NCBI RefSeq assembly: GCF_947507565.1
Contig: NC_089183.1
Location: 2,914,001 to 2,978,000 of the forward strand
DNA length: 64,000 nucleotides
Reading direction: 5' to 3'
Source: Oscarella lobularis
Lineage: Eukaryota; Porifera; Homoscleromorpha; Homosclerophorida; Oscarellidae
Shown: piece after piece, positions 32,396 through 59,336 of the stretch
Numbering within the stretch: the stretch's first letter is position 1
How the letters are laid out: every line of letters starts with the position of its first letter
Notes under the pieces: generated by a model
The model's input: the letters and a program-made list of their open reading frames with translations, nothing else
Databases searched by the model: none
What the model was told of the DNA's origin: nothing
Made by a program: the position numbers and the translations under genes

Positions 32396-33803
32396 ATGAA
32401 CGCATTTGCATTCGCCCTACTCGTCCTCCTCGTCTCAATCGACGCGACGCTCGCGCGACCCAAGGAAGCGGACCCGTCGAAGAAACGCGTCCACGAGAGC
32501 GAAACTCTCTCGAACCTCGACCACGGCGTCGGCGAGAACGCCGAACACGATCCCGATTACGATCACGAAGCGTTTCTCGGCAAAGACACGGCGAAAACGT
32601 TCGATCAATTGACACCGGAAGAATCGAAGGAACGCCTACGGTAATTAAAAAAAAATAATTTATATATATATCTATTTTATTTTTTTATTTTTAGAGCTCT
32701 CGTTGTTAAAATTGATAAGGATAAGGACGGTCATGTGACCGAGCAGGAGCTTAGGAATTGGATCGACTATACGCAGAAGAGATACATCTATGAGGACGTT
32801 GATCGTCAGTGGAATCAGCATAAGACTCACAAAAGCGACTCGATGACGTGGGACGAGTACGTCAATGCCACATATGGGCAAACGGGTAAGAAGTCTTAAT
32901 TAATCTGTTATTGATTTATTAGCATTTGGTACACGTGTATACGTTTTTTAGAGAAGGAACTTGATGAGAGGACGGACTATGATTATAAGAGTATGCTGGT
33001 TCGGGATAAGCGACGATGGAACTATGCTGATCAAAATAAGGATGGGGCACTCACTCGAGAGGAGTATGCTCACTATTTGCATCCGGAGGAAGTCGAGCAT
33101 ATGAAGGAAGTCGTCGTTCTGGTAAGAAAAGTCATTAAATTATTTATTATTTTGTGAATAAGAATAGTCATCATATGTTTATTTATTAGTGGTAATGTAA
33201 TTATTGAATTATTTAAATATGAATAGTCATCGTATCATATGTTTAGTCTCTGTGTTTCTTTAGGAAACGCTTGAGGATATTGATAAGAATAAGGACGGCG
33301 TCTTGACGCTTGAGGAATACATAGGTATGTTTTGTCTATATGTATACTTGGATTATCTCACTGGTTGAGTGTTCTCTTATATCCAGGTGACATGTATCCG
33401 CATGAAGACCAGGAAGAAGGCGGCGAAGAACCCGAATGGGTCAAGACGGAACGCGAGCAATTCGGAGAATACAGAGATAAGAACAAGGATGGAAAAATGG
33501 ACAAGGTATAAAAATAATAGAATATATTTTAATAATAATAATTATGGTCTTATAGGATGAAGTTCGTGATTGGATTATGCCTGAGAATTACGATCACATC
33601 GAAGCTGAAACGAAGCACTTGATGTACGAAGCTGACGTAGACAAGGCAAGAGTGAATTAATAATTTAATCTGATTTTATTTAATTTTCTCTCCAGTCGGA
33701 CTTTTTGACCATGGACGAAATTCTCGACAAATACGATCTCTTCGTCGGTAGCCAGGCGACGGATTTCGGCGAGGCGCTTGTACGTTCGCACGACGAATTT
33801 TGA
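32396..33803 (+). CDS. CALU: Calumenin (CREC-family EF-hand protein of the secretory pathway)
   Basis: Seven exons: 32396-32640, 32695-32885, 32952-33121, 33264-33324, 33387-33505, 33556-33645 and 33696-33803, giving 327 residues. There is an N-terminal signal peptide, the family motif YDHEAFLG, a series of EF-hands with loops such as DKDKDG, DQNKDG, DKNKDG and DKNKDG, and a C-terminal HDEF that fits an ER-retrieval signal. Calumenin-type proteins bind calcium in the ER and Golgi lumen. The sixth intron most likely uses a GC donor (AAG|GCAAGA), because only that junction gives a 12-residue EF loop. Confidence 0.95.
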
Positions 33804-34040
33804 AAAATTCGTCAAAACTTCTGTTAAAAAGACAACTTCCTTCGTTTGATTTTTTTCTTGTCCCTTCCACAAGATAGAGAATCGACCAATACATAGTCTC
33901 ACATCCTAATCCAAAAGCAACGTGTGAAATAAATAAAAAAATGAAGATATAGGAGAAGGTGACGTCTCGATATCCGGGGCGCCAACGCGCAACAATTGCA
34001 CGAGGCTGCGGCCCTCTTTTTCTTCGTCTTTTCGCGTCGA

Positions 34041-48132
<14,092 letters not shown>

Positions 48133-48405
48133 TGAAACGACTCAAGATATGATATATTTATTTTTCATTTTTTAACCAAAACGCTTCTGCATTTTTGACT
48201 TTTTTAAGGTTCGTTGGTGAAGCCTATGCAATTTTATTTTTGCTATTGAAATCATTGCGTTGGTAAGTATTTGGGTGAAGCAAATAGGGAATTTTTCGCT
48301 CGTCCTTGCAACATTCAGTCTGGTGATCTCACGAGAGACAACTACATTACTTAATTGTGGGGAATCCCAAATTCATAACTCGTCAACACCCTGAATTGAG
48401 TAGCA

Positions 48406-48879
48406 ATGACGACGAACGTTTTGAAAAGACGCACTTGTGCGTCGGTGGCCGTAATATTTTCTCATGCTATTGCGGCTGTTTTTCAAATTGCAATAGCTTT
48501 TGAAATTTACGCTCACGATCGCCGTGCTAACTCAGACTCACAAGAGACTCCGAGTCCGAGGCCGAGTTCAGGCCATGTCTCATCAATAGCTGCGATTGGT
48601 AGCATTGTTCACGTCATCACCCTTTCCGTTTTTCACCTGTGGAACGAAATTTTGGCGGTGCAATTATATTACAACTTGAGCCGTTTTGCCAAATGGGCGA
48701 TTACAGCTGTTCTTGCTCTCATCACTTTGGGATCATCACTCAGCTTCAATATTGTTGTCATAGTTACCGTAGGCTTTGAATTCAGTAGCACAACGGCCTC
48801 CTTAGCTTTGTTTAGTTTGATTTTCGGAAACATTGCCGTAATATTCAAGATTATTCACGGTTATTATTATTCTTTTTAG
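48406..48879 (+). CDS. Hypothetical four-helix membrane protein
   Basis: A single-exon frame of 157 residues with four strongly hydrophobic stretches (about residues 12-32, 58-80, 88-120 and 125-150) and a polar Ser/Pro-rich loop after the first. The topology resembles small tetraspan proteins, but no family motif was recognised. Confidence 0.5.
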   Translation: MTTNVLKRRTCASVAVIFSHAIAAVFQIAIAFEIYAHDRRANSDSQETPSPRPSSGHVSSIAAIGSIVHVITLSVFHLWNEILAVQLYYNLSRFAKWAITAVLALITLGSSLSFNIVVIVTVGFEFSSTTASLALFSLIFGNIAVIFKIIHGYYYSF

Positions 48880-50511
48880 ACTCTTGAGTTGGTCGATGTT
48901 AGCAAGGATTTTTTGTTAGGTTTGTAACTTGTTAGTCACAAGCGAGAGGAGACCTAAATTTAAAAATACGTGTTGCTTTCATGAAGTGTCTGCAGACTGC
49001 CTGCAACGACTTCTCACTCCTAATACATCCGGGCCTACAGCGCCATGTTGTTTCGAGTTCTCCAGCTCGGGCACGGGCTTCTCCACGGCGTTGCCTAGCA
49101 AGCAGCACTGCAAATAGGCGTGCGCGATATCAAATACGATCACGAAGCGTATTCAAGAGCGACAACGCCGCTAAATTAACGACTATTAGGCATGAAAGCG
49201 AGAAGGTAGAGGCCGAAACGAAATGTTGGCTTGTCACGCAGTGATATTATTTCTGAACGGTTAAGCGTCTGTTGAAGCGCTTTTTCAAGATAGCATTTAT
49301 GAGTGAGAGTGCGATACTGCGAAAATTCGAGTAAGCATTTGTTTTAAATTTTCAGCTATGTTGTTTCAAGATGATCGAGGCTATACGTGTATTATTTTCA
49401 GACGGACTTCTTCCTACACGTTGATTTGAAGGGAAGGGCGTGGTGAAACCGGTGTAATCGCCAACTGATAGCATGTCAGGAGTGGTGACCTAAAATGAGA
49501 CCTCGATTCCTTCGTTTCTTTCTGAATCCCACGACAATTTGACGTTCATTTTGCGGGTTTAACTCATGCAAACGAACTACTAAGGCTTCATGCAAAAGGA
49601 CGTCTGTTGTTCTTGGGGATAAAATCCGTACTTTGGCACTTTCGTCTTATTGCTTTTCTGCCTTCACTTTTACGATAGACTTTCCGTTGATCTACTGGAC
49701 TCTTTCACTAATAAGTCTTCTTTCTTGGCATGGCCACACCCTATGGCCTTGGACACGCGCCAATTAACCTCCTTCCACGTAGGTACACACGCAACTGAAG
49801 TTACAATAGACTCTGCAGGCCACCAAACCATCGTGTTTGGTGTCTGGACAGGGTCTGGGATAAAAGGAAACGGTATAGTGACTTAAAATCCAAAGTTGGG
49901 AGCTCTGATACGTTCTTACCTATGATTTTCCTCCTACGACTTCCTGGATAACGGGGACTCTTATTTCTTTTTATAGAACAGTTCGGGTATGGCGTGGTTT
50001 AGATAATAGGACAGTTGTGTTGCTTTTATGGCCAATCCGAACGTCAGTGTACTGTAGTCTCACCTTTTGTTTTAGGAACGAAGCCAGCTGGTTTATCATT
50101 TGAATACATGGTATGTATGTGGGCTTTTACGTGGAATCTAAGGAAAAGGAGTTGCCTAATTGAATAATTGATACAATAAGAATCAACAGTTGCATCCCCC
50201 GGGTAGCTGGGGACTTTCTCTCGAATACAGACAAAAGGCTGACTTTCAAAGCCATCTGAACGTAAAGAAGCGAAAGTAGAAGTACACATTCAATTCAAAG
50301 AGGCGAATGTAATCTGGAAAAAGGCTGTTTTGTAGGAACTCACTACTTTCGGTTTGTGCATGAGTTCGGTGCGGGATCTCGGTTCGGTTCGGGCGTAGGA
50401 AGTCCGTATGTTTATGCAGCTGGCCCCCTGGCTTGCCTCACTTCTTCTCGTAGCGGCGCGGAGTGAGGTCACACGCGCTTCTCTCCGGATTTGTTCTCGA
50501 GTAGAATCAGA
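48880..50511. other. Gene-poor spacer
   Basis: Only short open frames without recognisable products were seen. A short piece at about 49126-49150 (TACGATCACGAAGCGT) matches the YDHEA motif region of calumenin and may be a degraded exon fragment. Confidence 0.4.
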
Positions 50512-51540
50512 ATGGATGATCCTAGACTACAGTCTAATGATCTGCTCCAGGATTTCTCAGCTCCAGCGACGCCGGAAGTGATCGAAGGCCTGGTATCGTA
50601 AGTGGCGCATTCGCCTACGAGACAGCCTGGCTGCATAAGCGTGTTAAAAGCAAGCAGTAGTCTCGCGCGTATTTAGATCCTACGACGTTTATGAGTAATG
50701 GGATGACGTCACTGGCACGTGCAGTGACGCGAGAGCTCTATATACGGCTCTGACCGCGCCTTTGTAATGACGTCGTTCAACGTCGGTGTTAACGGCAATT
50801 TTTGTTAACTCGAGAATTAGCCGTGCTCTGGATAGTGTTGATTAATTAATGAATTAATAGGAGGATCCGTTTGGGATGTCCAATCCACCCAGGATTGAAG
50901 CGGATCCTCCTCTGAACTGGCGATAGTTTGCCACAAATCATCATCATCATCCATAACCACCTAAACACTTTACAAAAGGCAGCTTCGGGCAGGTTGCGGT
51001 ATGGCACAGCTGCCATTTGTTTATTTGTATAGGTGGGACTCAGAGCAGCAACAAGTCGGTTCTTCCGGTCAAATGCAAGGCCACCTTGAAGCTACACCGC
51101 CTCAAATTATCTGCGCTGCTCCTGTTCCGCAACCGGACGATCCTAGTGCAAGTGCGAACGCGGAGAGCGTAGCCGTTGCTTCTTGGTTGAGTCAACTAAA
51201 AGATGGTCAAAAATGTGCCTTGTTTCGAACGTCCTTTCTTCCCGAACATATTTTAAAACGAAAGATTACATGCAAATTGTCATCTGATAAAGAAGTCTTT
51301 CGGGTTATATTGGACGTTTCTAACTGGGGTGAACTTTCTGAAAAGTGGAATCGACGCAAGCGTCGCGATTCTCGAGACACGAACACTTTGAAAAAAGCGT
51401 TTGAATCGACGCTGTACAAGTCAAAAGCCATGAAGCAAAAATTTCTGTCACCTCCTACGTTTTCTGAGCTTTCACATTCAGTGCCGTCTCGCACATTGAC
51501 ATTGGCGGTTTCTCGTGAAGTTTTTAAAAAGAGTATATAA
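50512..51540 (+). CDS. Hypothetical two-exon protein, 215 residues
   Basis: Exon 50512-50597 (ATG to a TC|GTAAGT donor) joins in phase to 50979-51540. The second part has a basic segment (WNRRKRRD) within a predicted mixed alpha/beta region. The family was not recognised. It could instead be the N-terminal part of the ankyrin-Roco gene downstream, but its frame ends at a stop codon without a good donor before it. Confidence 0.45.
50858..50912. repeat. Inverted repeat with 11-bp arms
   Basis: AGGAGGATCCG at about 50860 pairs with CGGATCCTCCT near 50910, forming a possible hairpin in the intron of the hypothetical two-exon gene. It may be a short mobile-element relic. Confidence 0.5.
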
Positions 51541-53544
51541 ATGCGGTGTTTATGGAAAATGTGTAATTTTATTTATTAGTTTTCGAATTACGGCCAAGCA
51601 GTGAAGAGGACTTAAAAATGGTGACTGACAGTTAGTCGCTCAAACACTGCATTCATTATTTCTATAGCGTATAAAGAAGATGACGTCAGGATTCCAAAGA
51701 CAAGGTCAATGGCTTTAGAGAAACTCGTTGTTGTCAGCTAGTAGCCTAACTCTGATAGGAGCACCGGTAGTACAAACTAAAAAGGCTGTAAAAACGACAA
51801 AAATGCCAGTAGCTATGATTTCAGCAATGGTACTGTTAGCAGTAAGCACAATTCTGTAGTTGTCTAATTTTTATTATAACAGAGAGGAGAGCCTCATGCA
51901 GAACAAGTCCCATCAGTGAAAAGTAAGATAGTGATAATTTCATTTTTTGCTGGTGCGCTTATATTTCTCTTCTGATCATAGAAGGAAAGAGTTATTTTCA
52001 AGGTGTGCTGCACGCGTGCAGTATACGTTTGTAATCGGCATCATGAATTTATGTTAAGGTTTTCCCCTCTTTTTTGGTTGTGAACCAGCACAAGCCTCAG
52101 CTGGCGTAAGCTGTATTGCTCTATTGAGTACCTGCACACAGAGTTCAATGCGGCCTTAGGTTGTTGAAGAGTTCACAATTCAGTCAGATCAACTCTTTGT
52201 AAACAGACTAGGCGAAGTTGAACTTAAAGGTGAAAAGGGAGGGGAAAAGACTTTTCCTGTTGTTTCCACTCCTGAGGATAACCTTGCTTTTCACGCCGGT
52301 AAGTTGAATGGTGCTAAGTCTGGCTTTTCGGCTGTTTTCATTGTTTCTGTTGTACAGTCTGGAGCATACCAGAGTCTGTGGAAGTAATGCTGCGTTTGGA
52401 AAACTTTCAGTGGCTTTTAGGGAGAATAAGGTTTATGTCACGAGGGGAAAGTTCTAATGAAGATTCTTCGTCAACACGCGTACCTACTTCATCGACGTTG
52501 ACATCTCAAGGATTAGCTCCATCTTTGCCTCTTAAGCTTGCGGAGACGAAGAGCGTGATAACAGTACTAGCTTCTGGCAAAAGCAAATTAAGCGAAGGCG
52601 TTTGTCACTGTAATAACAATTCAAATTTAAACACTTTTGAATTGTTCAAAATTTTATGTAGATCAGAGACTTCTTTACCTGGTATTACCTAATCTTCATT
52701 ACTCGAATTTTAAAGGAAAAGAGAGAATACTTGGAAAACTAAATAAATACGGCTTTACCTTGCTCTCACGGCTACTTCAGAAGGATCAGCATCTTTCCCG
52801 AATGTTTATACGCTGGTAATGGTGTAGCCTAAAAGAAAATGTCCTTGTTTGCGCCGTTCTAATCTTTTTGGTGCACACTTAGGTTATTGGCTTTTGGGCG
52901 AGGGTTTCTAAACAGGCCGCTGGGTAATTCAAAGTATCTACACCGAAAGGCTATTTCTTGTGCAGGAAGCGTGGACTTGGTATCGCTTCCTATGAGGAAT
53001 GTGAACTACATAAGGGACTGTGAGCCAAACGGTTTCACCAAAAGTAAAATTATTGCAGAACGGAAATTTGAAAGTGCAATGCAACAAGTGCAACATCCAA
53101 GTAAGATCTGTCGCAATTTTGTATCAGTTGTGCATTTCTTACGGAAAATGCTGTTGGATGACCTGAAACTACAAGGAGTGTACTTTCAATTTGTTGGATG
53201 CGAGCTGCCACTCTTACAAACTACAAAATCAAATGAGAGACAGCGATTTGTGATAGGAGGTTCCAGGAACGTTAAACCATACAGCAATTCGTGGGAGTGT
53301 AAAGCTGCAAACGTATTAGTTTTGACTAGAACGACAACGGCACTCAATAGAACAGACACAGTTACAAGTTTGGTGCGTTATTTTACGTTACCTTTATTCT
53401 GCTTAAATCTTTACATAGGGTAAAAGTTGGCTTTTGTGTGACTGTTGCGTGAAAATTGCAAAACAAACGACAATTGATAAGATAGACTGGGTTTGTAGTA
53501 GTGCGCTGCGTTCCTAAGACATGTCTAAATGCAATTGTTTATAG
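51541..53544 (+). other. Possible unassigned exons upstream of the ankyrin-Roco gene
   Basis: Several short open segments are flanked by plausible splice sites, for example one following CGGCCTTAG near 52160 that encodes LFVNRLGEVELKGEKG, and open frames at 52378-52692 and 52887-53423. They could be 5' exons of the next gene or a separate gene. At about 53421-53513 lies a degenerate copy of the ankyrin exon at 53822, including its downstream intron sequence. Confidence 0.35.
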
Positions 53545-56500
53545 AATGGAGAAAGGCTTTACTTCGTGAAGAAGGTAAAATCATTGATCAACGCTGGAAT
53601 GGATTTCATTACCAAGGTATGTGGTAGATAATTACTTTTATAGAACGCGTTCTTTATCTAATTGGACTCTTAGTCTTTGTGGAAGGCCTGTCCTGGTGAT
53701 TACGTGGAAATGGCTGAACTTTTGATCAACGCGGGAGCGTGTGTTAATACGACAGACTCGGTTATGCCGATCACATATGTGTGCACTCTTTTGTTCTTTG
53801 TTATCTAACTGAAATCTTTAGCATGGACGAGGACCATTATGGGCGGCGTGTTCTAATGGTCACTTGGAAATTGCAAAACTATTAATTGACGCTGGAGCGA
53901 AGGTCAATAACAGTGACGGGGTTTGTAGCAGTGCGTTATTCTTACAGACATCTAAATAGAATCTTTAGGATAAAACGCCTTTGTTGATAGCATGTGTTAA
54001 TGGTCAGGTAGAGATTGCCAAATTATTAATTAACGCCGGAGCGGATATCAATAAGATGGACGAGGTTTATGTCAATCTGTTTTTCTGTGCCTGAGTTAAA
54101 CTTGACTCTCAGAAAAAAAATTCTGTATTGCATGTCTTCATGAAATGTCGGCGCAGCTATTCGGGTATTTCAGATTTTGCTAGTATTTGTCTAATAGTAT
54201 TGCATAAATTTAGATGAACACTTGGATTTTTTGGATTTTATTTTGTCTAAGGACGTTAGTCTTGTGGACTGTTGTGGAGAGGTAGGACGTCCTAATTATT
54301 ATCGCAACGGGGTTACATGTATACCGTCAGCATATAAAGTGCTCCAATTAATTAGCGGGTCTTTAGTTTGGATTATCCGTCCTTCTTTGATTATTTTACT
54401 TTGCTGGATATTATCTAACGGCTTTTTCATAAATAATTTGCGTTGATCCAATTTATATTCTTTGCTTGCTTGTAGAGCAGTGTTCTTTGGTTATGTACAC
54501 GCACGTTAGCTGCAAAGAATAGTGTAGAAAACTTATTCAGCAAATATTTATAAGAATACCACTAGTAGGTTTTTGGCTGAAAACATGATGATTTGTCGTT
54601 TTAGGATAATTTGCTTCCTCACGAATATCTTTGTCCAACTGAAGTGAGACGATTTCTTTTTGAATCATGGGTACGTTGTCAGTTTTTCATGCTATTTGGT
54701 GAAAATCGGCGTTTCTTCAGATTAAATATCGATACAACAAACTTTATTCTCAAGGAACAACAAAAGCGAAGCGAATCAAGGTGTGTGTTATTGGGGATGC
54801 AAGAGCTGGTAAAACGTCTTTAATCAAATCTCTGAGAAACATTTACTGGAAGAAAAGAGGCTACGACTGCCGTACTGCCAGCATAAACCTTTCGAAATCA
54901 ACCATTAAATCTGCCGGCGAGATGGTTTTTTGCGATTTTGCCGGGCAACTGAACTTTCACAAAACGCATGGTCTCTTCTTCTCCGAGTCTACAACAGTTT
55001 TTCTTCTTGTTGTTGATTTAGCGAAAAGCAACTGGGAACTGCAAGCATCGAGCTTCTACTTTTGTTCAGTTGCGAAATGCAGCGTTGGTCTCACAAAGCT
55101 GAGAAAAGCGTCTGTTATTGTTATAGGAAGCCGAAAAGATGAGCTTCAAAATTTGGAAAACGAAGAAAGGAAATTGGGGCAACTTGTCTTAAACCTTCGG
55201 AAAACGTACAGCCGTTGGCTAAACTTTTATGAAAACGAATTTGTTTTAAATTGTCGTGAACGGAGTTCAAAAGCGTTGGATCTACTGAGACAGGTCGAAA
55301 CACTTGTAACTGAGGTAATGGCTTCTATTAGGCATGCCGTTGATTTTAAGCTAATTTTCTTTAAAGATGTCTAAAGATGTTCCCCTTATTGTTGAGGCGG
55401 CAGTAACGTCCTTCCTGCCCACATTGCGGCATCCGTTTCAGAGCCTGTCTCCAACAGAACAAGAACTCTCATTTTTCAGTAGAGGAGAAAGTAAAGCGAC
55501 TAAAGAAATACGGCAGAAAACGTTATCGTCTCTTAGGAGAAAGTCTTTAATTCCCTACAGTGAAGAGGCGAGACTTACCGATGATAAACAATGTAGTACA
55601 TATATATATATGTATATTTATAGGATCGCTGTTACACCATTCGTATGATGGACGCGCGCGTTTTCAAACAGCTACTTGTGGACAGCGTTTGGCCAGATCT
55701 TTCAGACCAGGCTCTAGATTTGCTAGTCGACTTCTTACAAGGAATTGGCGAGGTTAGTAAATTCATTTTTTTCTTTTGTCCTCTGACATGTAACGGAAAT
55801 TTAGATTTTAGTCTTTGAAAACAAAATCATTCTAGATCGTCATTGGTTATGTCAGAGTGCTATTGGCCCGCTGCTATCAACTACAGAGTCTTCCAAATTT
55901 TCTCTTAGTCTTCAGTGCTCCTCACCTGGAACAGTAACGAAAGAAGAGATTCAGTATGCTCTTGAAGCATTCAACAATGAAAAGTGGGAGAATATCAACG
56001 AGGCGATATCGCTATTATGTCATTTGGAAATTTGCTATCCTCTTGATGAACCAGATACGTATCGGTTTCCGGCTTTATTAGATGACGAACGTCCACCTGA
56101 AGTGTGGAGCGAAAATTTGGAAATGAAAATATACGTTGGACGACGCTTAAGACAAGCTGAAGAAACGGACATTATAACCCCAGGAACGATGCCGTTTCTT
56201 CAATGCCATGTTCAGAATGCCGCTTGTTTCAGTGGTTTAAAACCTGTTATTTGGAAAGGCGGGTTGATGATCCGCGAGACAATAGACGGTCTTTCAGTTG
56301 AAGGAATGATAAGTTTGCAACAGAAAGATAAAGCAATGGATTTTGTTGTTCGTGGTCCAGAGCACTCAGAGAAAGAGTGCACGAAGTTTCTAACTATTCT
56401 AAAAGAAACTGGCGAAAAAGTTCTTTCACAAAGGAGTCCAGGGACAAATACCCTATACTTTTATATCAGCAGTGCCGAACTAAAGCAGCTTAAAGATTTT

Positions 56501-57501
56501 CCGCTGGCTTATGCAGAAGATAAAGTTAACAAGAAGATAAAAACTTCTACAAAGTCAAATGTTTCAGTTAGCGAAGGAACGACGACAGACAGTCTCAAAG
56601 ATCTCCTCGCTCTCCCTGACAATCATATCGATTTTCTGTCATACAAGGCACGCTGCGCGATAATAACGTGTCTCTCGAAAGACTGTGCAGGAAGGAAAGC
56701 CTTGAAAGAGCGTTTGCAAGGTTTATCACAAGCTGACAAAGCGAAATGTTCAACTGCAGCAAGGCTGCTTTTTACTTGGAGTGAGTATCTTTGCGCCACA
56801 GCTGAAAGCCTTGCCGACGCCGCTCGACAATCAAGTCTATTGTATTTGCTATCTCTGTTGAATGCATATGGCTCTGTTAGGCTGTCTACTGAAGAGGTAC
56901 AGAGCACAAAAATTTTAATTTTTTATAAGACACAACATAATTTGACTCTGACAGAAGTCGGAGGCCGAGAAGGACTTGAATTTCCTTCAAACAAGTTCTC
57001 CGTCCCAACTAAAAAGTACGCTCGGTTTTGGTTAGCTGTGAAGCGATAAAATGTGGTATGATTTTTTAGGGCGCTTTGTTGGGAAAGCAGCTAGCACGGC
57101 ACGTGAAGGAAAAGATGTGCACTTCCAGTTTAATAATGTGTATCTGCTTTCTTTATTTAATGACGAGTTTCTTGATAAACCGATGACCCCACAAGAAAGA
57201 TTCAGAGCGGCCCAGCAAATTCAATCCAAATGGAGTAATATTGGGAGAATTTTGGGACCGGAACCTTTTGAACCTTTTGAAATTTATGCGTTTGGAGAGA
57301 GACGCAGCGATAACGACGGTGCTCTACAAATGCTGGACGCGTGGGCAAACAAGTTTGATACGAGAGCAACCCGCAGGCATTTTATCAATGCCATAAAAAA
57401 CCCCGAAATTGGCTGCTCAACTGAAGTAGCTGCAATTTTTTCTGGTAAGCTTTTCGTTGTTTTTTTGCGTTTACTCATTCCTTCTTTTAGGCCTACGCTG
57501 A
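53545..57501 (+). CDS. Ankyrin-Roc-COR-death domain protein (5' end unresolved)
   Basis: Ankyrin repeats sit one per exon: 53545-53616 (partial), 53674-53760, 53822-53920 and 53969-54064, all in phase 0. A Roc GTPase follows (54721-55314; G1 GDARAGKTS, G3 DFAGQ, a weak G4 SRKDE). Then come 55367 to about 55598, COR-type exons 55624-55752 and 55805-56896, a short exon 56955-57015, a death domain (57070-57444, with WSNIGRILG) and the terminal exon 57491-57501. The architecture recalls the non-kinase part of DAPK1. Exons between 54065 and 54720 are unclear, and the junction before 55624 does not keep frame with the obvious donors. The G4 motif is degenerate, so nucleotide specificity is uncertain. 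A death-signalling role is inferred. Confidence 0.75.
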
Positions 57502-57904
57502 CTCTTTGCCTATCCGAGTCGCCACTTGTGCACATAGTTTATAGAATGGCAGCCCTGTGATTCCCGAACTTTTATTCGTGGTCTTTTTTTCTGTCTTCGG
57601 ATGCTAGTATCTTAATTAATTTAATTAGTGTACTATATTTTAGTTTCATGGTTGCGATATTAGTTAGGCCTTCTCATTAGAATTGGTTTCATATTTTTAG
57701 TGTAGAGTAGAGGTCTTGACTTGACTTTTTATTTAATCCTTGTATGCTTTTATTTTAGGACGGTTTTCTTCATTATTTTATCATTGATCATTGTTAGAAG
57801 AGTGTAGTTAATACTCATTAGTTTCAGAGCCAGTGCGCTAGCTAGGGTCCTCCCGCAGTGTCCAGCTCGAACACACGCTAAGGATCTGGACGAGAACCCT
57901 GCAC
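57502..57904. other. Intergenic spacer
   Basis: AT-rich sequence with no supported gene; it should contain the 3' UTR of the ankyrin-Roco gene. Confidence 0.4.
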
Positions 57905-58528
57905 ATGGACAAGAACGAGTCTCTGCCGAGCGCCGAGGCTTTCCTACGGCCGCGAAACCAACAGGTAAGCACCACAACGTTTTTTTCTACTCGCGCATGC
58001 AGCATGCATCGAGTTTCACACCGATCCTTTGCCAGCAGCGACAAAAATGCCTAAAAACGGGTAAAGCGTTCTCACGCGTTGGTCGCCTAATCGCGTATCT
58101 ACGTACAGTCTGAGCAGCACTACCAAGACGGCGAACACAACCCCGTTTACGATCACGAGGCGTTTCTCGGTCGCGACGAAGCAGCCGAATTCGACGAACT
58201 GCACCCAGAAGAATCAAAAGAACGCCTGAGGTAAAAAACGAACAAAATAGCAACGAATAAGTCACGTCGCCGTAGAAAACTCGTCACGAAAATCGATTTG
58301 AACGGCGACGGTTTCGTCGACGGCGAGGAAATGAAGGCGTGGATAGCGAAGCAACTTCGCAAGTACATCTATCACGACGTCGAGACCCAATTCGAAGCGA
58401 ACGACGTCGACAAGAACGGAAAAGTGACGTGGGACGAATTCGTCAACACGACATATGGCTACATAGACGAGAGAGAGGGGGTCGCCAACGCAGTCTGCCT
58501 AGAGGATAGTGCAGACGAAGATCAATGA
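57905..58528 (+). CDS. Truncated calumenin-like protein with two EF-hands
   Basis: Exons 57905-57964, 58109-58230 and 58276-58528 join in phase to 144 residues. It shares [17 protein letters not shown] and two EF-hand loops (DLNGDG, DVDKNG) with the calumenin at 32396. It lacks a signal peptide and ends after the second EF-hand with an unrelated acidic tail and no HDEF. Exon 1 is inferred. It may be a relic of calumenin or a cytosolic derivative. Confidence 0.65.
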
Positions 58529-59336
58529 ATTTTATTCGAGGTTTCCCTTGGGGTCCCTGCGGAGTAGGCATGCACTTAGGGGTCGGGGCTCTCTGCTACA
58601 TACACGATGCGGATTGCCTGGCGTGCCACTGCCCACGCTCTTGAGCATAGAAGATTTCTGATCGAATCTAAACATTAGGCTGGTTTCCGACTGTCTAATC
58701 GAGGGCGGGTTGGGGTTCAGGAGTGAGGGCTGGTGTCATGGCAGTGCATGAAGCGTCATATGTGTATGTAGCAGTGAGCGTAGCGGGGACGACACGCATT
58801 CGCTGCGTAGAGGTGCAATCATGCTCGGTTTGCATATCCCTGGCGACTGCGTTAGTATGCACGGATCTGTGTTCCCTGCACTAAGGTTTAGGCGGCTGTC
58901 AGTAGGTAGGGCGGTTAGAGATTAGTATAGGTTATAGCTCCTTTTTCCCCCAACGTGCTTAGCTGGCAGCCGCCACCCCGGTTAGACCATTTTGATGGAT
59001 TTCTGAGGCAATATTTAGGTTTGAATAGATGCACATTTTAGGTCAATGGATTCATTGGATTGTGAGTTTGTTTAGAATATTAGACGTTTTTTAAGCGGAT
59101 TAGGATTCGTACGTAGGCACGTAATCTAGGTTTGAGTTATTACAGACTGAAAGCTTTTTTTGTTTCACAACAGCAACAGAACAAATTTGAACCACACTGA
59201 CTCGCAATACGTCTACAACATAATAGCTAAAGAACGCTATAAAAGAGAGCAGACAGCAAAAGACTCAGCAACTAGTCATAGGTTTTGAGCAGCGACGCTT
59301 TGCGGTTCCGAGACATCTAAATTGCAATCATTTAAT
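58529..59336. other. Intergenic spacer between convergent genes
   Basis: No open frame, RNA gene or clear repeat was recognised. It should contain the 3' ends of both flanking genes. Confidence 0.4.

Noticed and set aside
49650..49886. A 78-codon plus-strand frame
   Set aside because: It has no family similarity, no convincing splice partners and lies in a gene-poor spacer.
50960..51010. A KGSFGQV-like string that could be a kinase glycine loop
   Set aside because: The frame has no further kinase motifs, and the in-phase splice to the exon at 50979 reads a different frame.
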